NCBI GenBank assembly: GCA_964479465.1 | Contig: CAYZMG010000014.1 | Coordinates: 1-64,000, forward strand | Reading direction: 5' to 3' | Length of the DNA stretch: 64,000 bases | Source of the DNA: CADCTB01 sp964479465 | Lineage (GTDB): Bacteria > Actinomycetota > Acidimicrobiia > Acidimicrobiales > AC-14 | Part shown: positions 53,609 through 64,000 of the stretch, piece by piece | Position numbering within the stretch: the stretch's first letter is position 1 | Layout of the letters: each line of letters opens with the position of its first letter | Made by a program: the position numbers and the translations under genes | The notes under the pieces: model-generated | What the model was told of the DNA's origin: nothing | The model's database searches: none | What the model saw: only the letters and a program-made list of their open reading frames with translations

Positions 53609-54365
53609 ACATCCCCGGCCGGGGTTTGGTGCGGGCCACCTCGAACCACACCGTCTTGCCCCCGCCGCTGCGGCGCAGTGATCCCCACCGGTCGGAGAAG
53701 CCCGACAGGATGAACATGCCCCGGCCCGAGGTGTCGGCCGGTCCCGCGTCTCGGGGCACGGGGAGGGCGGCTGACGTGTCGCTGACCTCCACATGGATCA
53801 CCGCCGGCGTGACGTGGACCATCACCCGCGGGCTACTGGCGGCGTGGACGACGGCGTTCGTCACCAGCTCGCTCACGCACAGGACGATGTCGTCGATGCG
53901 GTCCCCGTCGGTCCAGCCGTCGAGGGTGGAGCGCACCAGATCGCGGGCCTCGCCTGCGCTGCGGAGATGCGCGGGTAGATCCTCCGTCGCCTTGGCCAGC
54001 ACGGCCTCGAGCCGGTCGACCACCAGCGTGACGTCGATGATCGCGGCGGGCAGGTCGGTGGGGGCGAGATCCTTGCCGAGGTAGCCGACGGCGCCGGCGG
54101 CGGCGGCCACGGTGGCCAGCTCCTCCGGGGGCCGGCTCGACACCAGCACCACCCTCGACGGGGCCAGCTTGGGCACCGTCTCGAAGGCCGCCGGCAGCGC
54201 CACGTCGAGCAGGACGACGTCGGGGGCGCCGGCGGTGGCCATTTCCACGGCGGTCTCGGCATCGCCGGCCTCCAGCACGGAGTCGAACCCCTCCGCGCCG
54301 TCCAGGCCCAGCCGGACGAGGAGCCGGTAATCCGGATCGGCGTCGACGACGAGGACACGCGTCAC
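53607..54365 (-). CDS. response regulator receiver fused to RsbW-like ATPase
   Basis: 252 residues from GTG 54365, overlapping the upstream stop by 4 bp. Residues 1-115 are a receiver with Asp54 (VVLLDVALP) as the phospho-acceptor. Residues about 135-250 are an anti-sigma-factor type HATPase (ELVTNAVVHA as N box, GRGMFILSGFSD as G box). This fusion of receiver and RsbW-type ATPase would let a phosphorelay control a partner-switch. It is encoded between the receiver-kinase and the SpoIIE phosphatase. Confidence 0.88.
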   Translation of the reverse strand: MTRVLVVDADPDYRLLVRLGLDGAEGFDSVLEAGDAETAVEMATAGAPDVVLLDVALPAAFETVPKLAPSRVVLVSSRPPEELATVAAAAGAVGYLGKDLAPTDLPAAIIDVTLVVDRLEAVLAKATEDLPAHLRSAGEARDLVRSTLDGWTDGDRIDDIVLCVSELVTNAVVHAASSPRVMVHVTPAVIHVEVSDTSAALPVPRDAGPADTSGRGMFILSGFSDRWGSLRRSGGGKTVWFEVARTKPRPGM

Positions 54366-55509
54366 AGGCGCACGGTGGGCAGGGTGAAGGAGATCGAGGC
54401 GCCGGCCTCGGGCAGGCCGCACCAGATCACCCCGCCGTGGCCCTCGACGATGCGCCGGGCGGCGGCCAGGCCGGTGGCTACGTCGCCCTCCCCGTTCCCG
54501 TTGGCATTGAGGGGCAGCAGGGTGAACAACCGGGGGCGGATCTCGGCGTCGATCGGCTCCCCGTCGTTGGCGACGGTGACCGTCGCCAGCACGGGACCGA
54601 CCTCGGCATCGACGCGAACGGTCAGCGGCTGCGCTCCTCCGTGGCGGATGGCGTTGTCGAGAAGCACGCCGAAGAGCTTGACGAGCTGGCCTCTGTCGCC
54701 CCGCACCTCCGGCAACTCCCCGGTGACGACCCGCACGCCGGCGCCCTCGAGCTCGCCGGCCCGGGCCCCGGCGGCCTCGTCAACGACGTCGTCCAGGTGG
54801 AGTGGCTCGAGCTGGAAGCCGTCGCCGGAGGCCCGGGCGTACTCCAGCAGGGTGGCCACCCGCGCCCGGGCCCGGGCCACGTTGACCTCGGTGCGGGTGA
54901 TGAGCATGCGGGCCTCCTCGCCCAGCACGTCCCCGTGGCGGCCGACGAGCAGGTCGAGCAGGCCGGCGACGTTGTCGAGCGGCTGCTGGATCTCGGCCGC
55001 CGCCGCCGAGGCCAGCCGCTCGAGGGCGGCGTTGGAACGTTCCAGCTCGCCGTTGAGTCGCTCGACCTCCCGGAGCTGGTCGGCGATGGCGGCCCGCTGG
55101 CTGTCGAGCTGGTTCCCCTGCCGCCAGAGCTCGAGGAAGACGGCGACCTTGGCCCGCAGTGCCTCCGGTGAGAACGGCTTGTACACGTAGTCGACCGCAC
55201 CGGTCCGGTACCCCTGGAGATGGTGCTCGGCCTCGCCGCTGATGGCGGTGAGGAAGATGATCGGCACGTTGCGGGTCTTGTCCCGCGCCTTGATGAGCTG
55301 AGCGGTCTCGAACCCGTCCATTCCGGGCATCTGGACGTCGAGGATGATCACGGCGAAGTTCCCGGACAGGAGGGCGCGCAGCGCCTCCTCACCCGATCCC
55401 GCCCGCACCAGCTGGGCGTCAAGGGGCTCGAGGACCGCCTCCAGAGCAAGCAAGTTGTCCGGCCGGTCGTCGACCATGAGCACGCGGGCCGGCGAGGCGG
55501 CGCCGGCGT

Positions 55510-55513
<4 letters not shown>
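54362..55513 (-). CDS. receiver-HATPase protein lacking the kinase His
   Basis: 383 residues from GTG 55513, overlapping the stop of the hybrid kinase by 4 bp. The receiver is complete with Asp59 (VIILDVQMPGMDG). Next is a coiled coil and a HisKA-like helix in which the usual S-H-D/E-L-x-x-P-L reads AAEIQQPLDNVAG: the phospho-accepting His is Ala. The HATPase (LLDNAIRHG; GLAAARRIVEGHGG) remains. It may be a pseudokinase that binds ATP and modulates the relay, with its receiver as the true phosphate acceptor. Confidence 0.85.
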
Positions 55514-60666
<5,153 letters not shown>

Positions 60667-60856
60667 GGTCGATCCCCTCGTGCACCGTCGACCGGCATCG
60701 CGTCACCCCTCCGGCGTGGCCGCCATCCCAGTCAGCGAAACACAGGCGGCCGATTGTCGATGACCCCAGGCTACCGAAGCCCCGGGGAGAGTGACCCGCG
60801 CCGGTCGCCTGGAGCGCAGCTGCCTCGCCGAGGAAGCTCCGCTTCCGAAGGCGCAA

Positions 60857-62194
60857 CTACCGATATACCCCGTTGTGGCCGGTGTTGTAGCGGCCGGGCT
60901 GGGGGAAGAGACTGACCCCGTGGGCGCCGGCGCCGGTGGGGATGGTGGCGATCAACCTGCCATTTGTGGTGTCGATCACCGACACCGACCCGTGGAACCG
61001 GTTGGAGGTCCACAGCTGGGTGCCGTCGGCGCTGACCTGGATCATGTCCGGGCTGCCGCCCACCCGCCACGTCTGGCGCACCGACCGGCTGGCGAAGTCG
61101 ATGACCGAGATCGTGCCCTCCATGCGGTTGCTGACGAAGAGCGTGGCCGCGTCGCGGCTGACGTTGAGCCCGTGGGCGCCGAGGCCGGTGGGGAGGAACC
61201 CGATCTCGGTCATGGTCTCAGGATCGACGAGGGAGACGCCGTGGCGGCCCTGGTTGGCCACGTAGAGGACGGTGCCGTCAGGGCTGAGTTTGACGTCGAT
61301 GGGCAGCGCGCCGACGTTGACTCGAGCGACCACCTCCATGGCCTCGGTGTCGACCTTGACGACCTGTCCGCTGAACTCGCAGCTGGCGATGAAGTAGCGC
61401 CCGTCGGCGGTGAAGTCAGCGTGGTCGACGCCGGCCCAGGGGACGCCCACACTCTTGATGAACGACCAGTCGGCGGGGTTGTAGAAGTCGAGCCGCTGGT
61501 AGCGCTCGGCCACGACGATGGCCTTGGTCCCGTCGGGGGTGAAGTACAGGTTGTACGGGTCGGTGATGGGGATGTTCCGCGTCGGCCGCCCCGTCATGGG
61601 GTCGATCTCGGTGAGGGTGTTGCCTTCGGTGTTGTTGACGTAGAGCTTGGTGAGGTCCCAGGAGGGCGTCACGTGATGAGGGCGGATGCCGACGCTGAAC
61701 CGGTCCACCACCTTCATGGTGGTGGGGTCGATCACGCTGACCGAGGCGGCGTCGCTGTTCGGCACGTAGACCCGCAGCGGCACGTTGGCGACGGCCGGGC
61801 TCAGGTGCGGCGTCAGGGTGTAGGAGTAGATGTTCACCGGGCCGGGGGCGACGGCCGCGGGCGGGTTCTCCACGACCGGCCACGCCGGTCCGGCGGGCGC
61901 CGGCATCGCCGGACCGACCCGGAGAGCGGGGTCGCCCATGCGGCTGGAGGCGGTCGGTTCGACGGCGGTCTCGCCGTCGGCGACCGCCACCGGTCGGGCC
62001 ACGCGCATGCCGGCGGGGCGTCCGGTCCGGAGGCCGCCGGGGAACAGGCGCTGAGGTGGCGGAAGGGCGGAGTGCACCTGATCGGTCACCGCGCCCGGCG
62101 CCGGCAGGACGCCGGCCCCGGTCATGGTTGCCACGCCGCACCCTGCGAAGGTGAGCACCATGACGAGGAACGCGATGAAGCCCCGCGGAGACAT
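60857..62194 (-). CDS. YVTN-propeller lipoprotein
   Basis: 445 residues. The signal GFIAFLVMVLTFAGCG has the lipobox FAGC. The body from residue about 140 consists of YVTN/beta-propeller repeats of about 42 residues (VYVPNSDAASVSVIDPTTMKVV, LYVNNTEGNTLTEIDP, LYVANQGRHGVSLVDP). Such proteins bind surface ligands or act in cell envelope functions; none is characterised closely. An Arg/Pro/Ala-rich segment links the lipid anchor to the propeller. It lies 190 bp upstream of the hybrid kinase on the same strand. Confidence 0.85.
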   Translation of the reverse strand: MSPRGFIAFLVMVLTFAGCGVATMTGAGVLPAPGAVTDQVHSALPPPQRLFPGGLRTGRPAGMRVARPVAVADGETAVEPTASSRMGDPALRVGPAMPAPAGPAWPVVENPPAAVAPGPVNIYSYTLTPHLSPAVANVPLRVYVPNSDAASVSVIDPTTMKVVDRFSVGIRPHHVTPSWDLTKLYVNNTEGNTLTEIDPMTGRPTRNIPITDPYNLYFTPDGTKAIVVAERYQRLDFYNPADWSFIKSVGVPWAGVDHADFTADGRYFIASCEFSGQVVKVDTEAMEVVARVNVGALPIDVKLSPDGTVLYVANQGRHGVSLVDPETMTEIGFLPTGLGAHGLNVSRDAATLFVSNRMEGTISVIDFASRSVRQTWRVGGSPDMIQVSADGTQLWTSNRFHGSVSVIDTTNGRLIATIPTGAGAHGVSLFPQPGRYNTGHNGVYR

Positions 62195-62226
62195 GGCGCG
62201 ATGACTCTAGCGGGTCCGCGCTTATG

Positions 62227-62255
62227 ATCAATGCCTCCGTACGGCCCGCCGATAG
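62227..62255 (+). promoter_or_regulatory. weak second FliA/WhiG-type promoter candidate
   Basis: ATCA at 62227-62230, 17 bases, GCCGATAG at 62248-62255, ten bases before the GTG start at 62265. The -35 lacks the C and the -10 has G for A at the end, so it is weaker than the one at 44,419. Confidence 0.3.
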
Positions 62256-62264
62256 GGTCACGCC

Positions 62265-62771
62265 GTGATCCGGGACCGGCTCCACGTGGCGGTCTCGGGT
62301 GGCGGAGAGGCCGGCGACGACGCCTGTCGGCTGGCTGAGGCGGTCGGCCGGGAGCTGGCCCGCCGGGGCCCGGTTGTCGTGACCGGAGGCCTGGGCGGGG
62401 CCATGGAGGCCGCGTGCCGGGGTGCCAAGGCGGAGGGCGGCACGACGCTCGGGATCCTGCCGTCGCACGACCGTGCCGACGCCAACGATTGGGTGGACGT
62501 CGCCGTGCCCACCGGCCTGGGCGAGGCCCGGAACGCGCTGGTCGTTCGGGCCGCCGACGCCCTGATCGCGGTGGCCGGGGAGTTCGGCACCCTCTCGGAG
62601 ATCGCTCTGGCCCTCAAGGTCGGCACGCCGGTCGTCGGCCTCGAGACGTGGGAGCTGGCATGCGGGGGCCTTCCGGTGGAGGCCATCGTGGTGGCGACGA
62701 CGCCGGCCGAGGCCGCAGAGCGGGCGGTGACCCTCGCTAGGGCGCGGCGCCTACCACCGACAGGATGGTGA
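62265..62771 (+). CDS. LOG/TIGR00725-family protein
   Basis: 168 residues from GTG 62265. The nucleotide-binding loop GGGEAGDD and later AVAGEFGTLSEIALAL (PGGxGTxxE-like) match Rossmann-fold proteins of the TIGR00725/LOG family, which includes cytokinin riboside phosphohydrolases and related nucleotide-binding proteins. The usual PGG is replaced by AGEFG. The 3' end overlaps the convergent hemolysin III gene by 35 bp. Confidence 0.8.
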   Translation: MIRDRLHVAVSGGGEAGDDACRLAEAVGRELARRGPVVVTGGLGGAMEAACRGAKAEGGTTLGILPSHDRADANDWVDVAVPTGLGEARNALVVRAADALIAVAGEFGTLSEIALALKVGTPVVGLETWELACGGLPVEAIVVATTPAEAAERAVTLARARRLPPTGW

Positions 62772-63423
62772 CGTAGTGGCAGACGCAGGCCACCGCCACC
62801 ATGGCGTGCCAGACCTCGTGGTAACCGAACCAGGTGGGTGAGGGGTTCGGCCAGTGGGTGCCGAGCACGATGCCGCCGGCGGTGTAGATCACCCCACCGA
62901 TCAGCAGCAGCGCGATCTGGCCGCCACTGAGCTGGCGGCTCAGCTCGGGGAGGGCCAGCAATGCCGCCCACCCCATGCCGAAGTAGCAGAGCAGCCCGAC
63001 CACCGCCTTCTCGGCGATGCCGGACATGGCCAGGCCGAACCCGATCGCGGCGGCGAGCCACACCCCGCCGACGGCGGCGGTACCGGCCGAGCCCCGTAGG
63101 GCCAGAAGGCACAGCGGGGTGTAGGAGCCGGCGATCATGACGAAGATCGTCCCGTGGTCGATTCGGCGCATCCGGCGGCGAGCCGCCGGCGACCACTGGC
63201 GCCGGTGGTACGCCCCGCTCACGCCGAACATGGCCGACATTCCGATGGCGTAGACCAGCCCGGCCAGCCGTGCCCGGCCCGAGTCTCCCGTGGCGACGAC
63301 GAATGCCCCGGCGGGCAGGGAGACGACGAAGCAGATGAGGTGCAACCACCCGCGGAGATGGGGCGGGAGGGGGTCGTCCGGAACTGAGCCCGGGGCCGGG
63401 GATTGCTCGAGGGTGTCGGTCAC
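62737..63423 (-). CDS. hemolysin III/PAQR family membrane protein
   Basis: 228 residues from GTG 63423. Seven hydrophobic segments are present; conserved His/Asp positions appear in SGAYHRRQW, RRIDHGTIFVMIAGSYTP and GYHEVWHAMVA, which correspond to the metal-site histidines of PAQR/hemolysin III proteins. The bacterial role is unsettled (possible ceramidase-like hydrolase or membrane protein). A longer in-frame reading upstream has no protein character. Confidence 0.85.
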   Translation of the reverse strand: MTDTLEQSPAPGSVPDDPLPPHLRGWLHLICFVVSLPAGAFVVATGDSGRARLAGLVYAIGMSAMFGVSGAYHRRQWSPAARRRMRRIDHGTIFVMIAGSYTPLCLLALRGSAGTAAVGGVWLAAAIGFGLAMSGIAEKAVVGLLCYFGMGWAALLALPELSRQLSGGQIALLLIGGVIYTAGGIVLGTHWPNPSPTWFGYHEVWHAMVAVACVCHYVTILSVVGAAP

Positions 63424-63470
63424 AGCGCGCACACCGCACTTCTTGACAGGTCGTGCTCCCAGGCTAGTAA

Positions 63471-64000
63471 TCAGCTCGTCTTGCGCAAGATGACCAGGGA
63501 CCGGGCGGCCAGCGCCAGCTTCTCGTCGGCCTGCAGGGTGATCCCCTCCCGGTCCAAGCGGGGCAGGGAGTAGCCGATGGCGGTGTCGAGCACGAGCTCG
63601 AACGAGCTGGCCCACTTGCCGTTGGGCAGGCTGAACACCACCGGATCTGGTCCGTTCAGCAGGAGCAGGAAGCTGTCGTCGACGATCCGCTCGCCGCGGG
63701 GGCCCGGCTCGGAGATCTCCTCGCCGTTCAGGAAGACGCCGAGGGCCACGACCTCGCCGCCGAGCCACTGGTCCTGGTCCATCTCGTTGCCGTCGGGACC
63801 GAACCAGCCGATGTCGGCCAGCTCGGAACCGTGGATCGGGCGCCCTTGGAAGAACTTGCGCCGGCGGAAGACCGGGTGGTCACGGCGCAGGGCCACCAGC
63901 CGCGTGGTCACCGCCAGCAGTTCCTTGGCGTCCTCGTCCAGGTCCCAGTCGATCCAGTTGAGCTCGTTGTCCTGGCAGTAGGTGTTGTTGTTGCCCTTCT
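63471..64000 (-). CDS. glgX: glycogen debranching enzyme GlgX, C-terminal part
   Basis: Partial: the gene runs off the right edge. In the frame ending at 63471 the last 176 codons read GNNNTYCQDNELNWIDWD (the GlgX signature GNNNxYCQDNE) and continue through LVALRRDHPVFRRRKFF to the C-terminal beta domain. GlgX hydrolyses alpha-1,6 branches of limit dextrins during glycogen breakdown. An ATG at 63911 inside the frame is internal, not the start. Confidence 0.9.
   Translation of the reverse strand, partial: KGNNNTYCQDNELNWIDWDLDEDAKELLAVTTRLVALRRDHPVFRRRKFFQGRPIHGSELADIGWFGPDGNEMDQDQWLGGEVVALGVFLNGEEISEPGPRGERIVDDSFLLLLNGPDPVVFSLPNGKWASSFELVLDTAIGYSLPRLDREGITLQADEKLALAARSLVILRKTS

Overview
The window is GC-rich (about 70% by eye), densely coded double-stranded DNA from a bacterial chromosome. 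The gene content points to a high-GC actinobacterium: an LpqY-SugABC-type sugar importer, a DUF4032 protein, an ArsI/CadI arsenic cluster, a CASTOR/POLLUX-type channel, a DUF1059 protein and a SpoIIE/anti-sigma style signalling cluster. A deep-branching class such as Acidimicrobiia is plausible, but that is inference, not proof. Stop/start overlaps of 4 bp (ATGA, GTGA) are common and GTG/TTG starts are frequent. I saw no rRNA, complete tRNA, insertion sequence, phage module or CRISPR array.

Left edge (1-3,020): three adjacent loci are broken by single frameshifts, and one is a PIN-domain toxin whose small antitoxin gene is intact. This is either a decaying accessory patch or indel errors near a contig end. 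Positions 1-215 hold nothing I can call. From 3,083 to 10,119 come a zinc alcohol dehydrogenase, a DoxX-like membrane protein, a translationally coupled carboxymuconolactone-decarboxylase/radical-SAM pair, an uncharacterised gene behind a convincing TPP (THI-box) riboswitch, a DUF1059-SRPBCC pair and a DEAD-box RNA helicase. From 10,263 to 15,917 come ammonium transporter plus PII, a TMEM165-type exporter, an arsenic cluster (arsR divergent from arsI-aquaporin-arsC) and a PIN-PhoH ATPase.

Middle (15,914-44,386): polytopic membrane protein, ParA-CHAD operon, tyrosine phosphatase, PhoX-type phosphatase with a secreted propeller protein, two-component system next to an ABC transporter, large TrkA-type channel, NhaA, a second amt-PII pair on the other strand, a secreted propeller lipid-free protein, a complete four-gene trehalose-type importer (lpqY-sugA-sugB-sugC order) with a kinase-like DUF4032 protein, MsrA, a sugar-dehydrogenase-like lipoprotein and a DUF4015 glycosidase-like protein.

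Right part (44,419-64,000): a small membrane protein behind a FliA/WhiG-type promoter, phosphoesterase-BON pair, nucleotidyltransferase-like protein, a dienelactone-hydrolase homologue lacking its nucleophile, an IF-2B-like protein, fumarase, an NlpC/P60 hydrolase, and then a four-gene signalling operon of more than 8 kb (60,666 down to 52,223). That operon encodes a 1,718-residue soluble hybrid kinase with eleven 92-residue HAMP-type repeats like fungal Nik1 kinases, a receiver-kinase lacking the phospho-accepting histidine, a receiver fused to an RsbW-like ATPase, and a GAF-SpoIIE phosphatase. It reads as one phosphorelay feeding a partner-switch and is the most system-like part of the window. 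The right edge cuts a glycogen-debranching enzyme gene (glgX).
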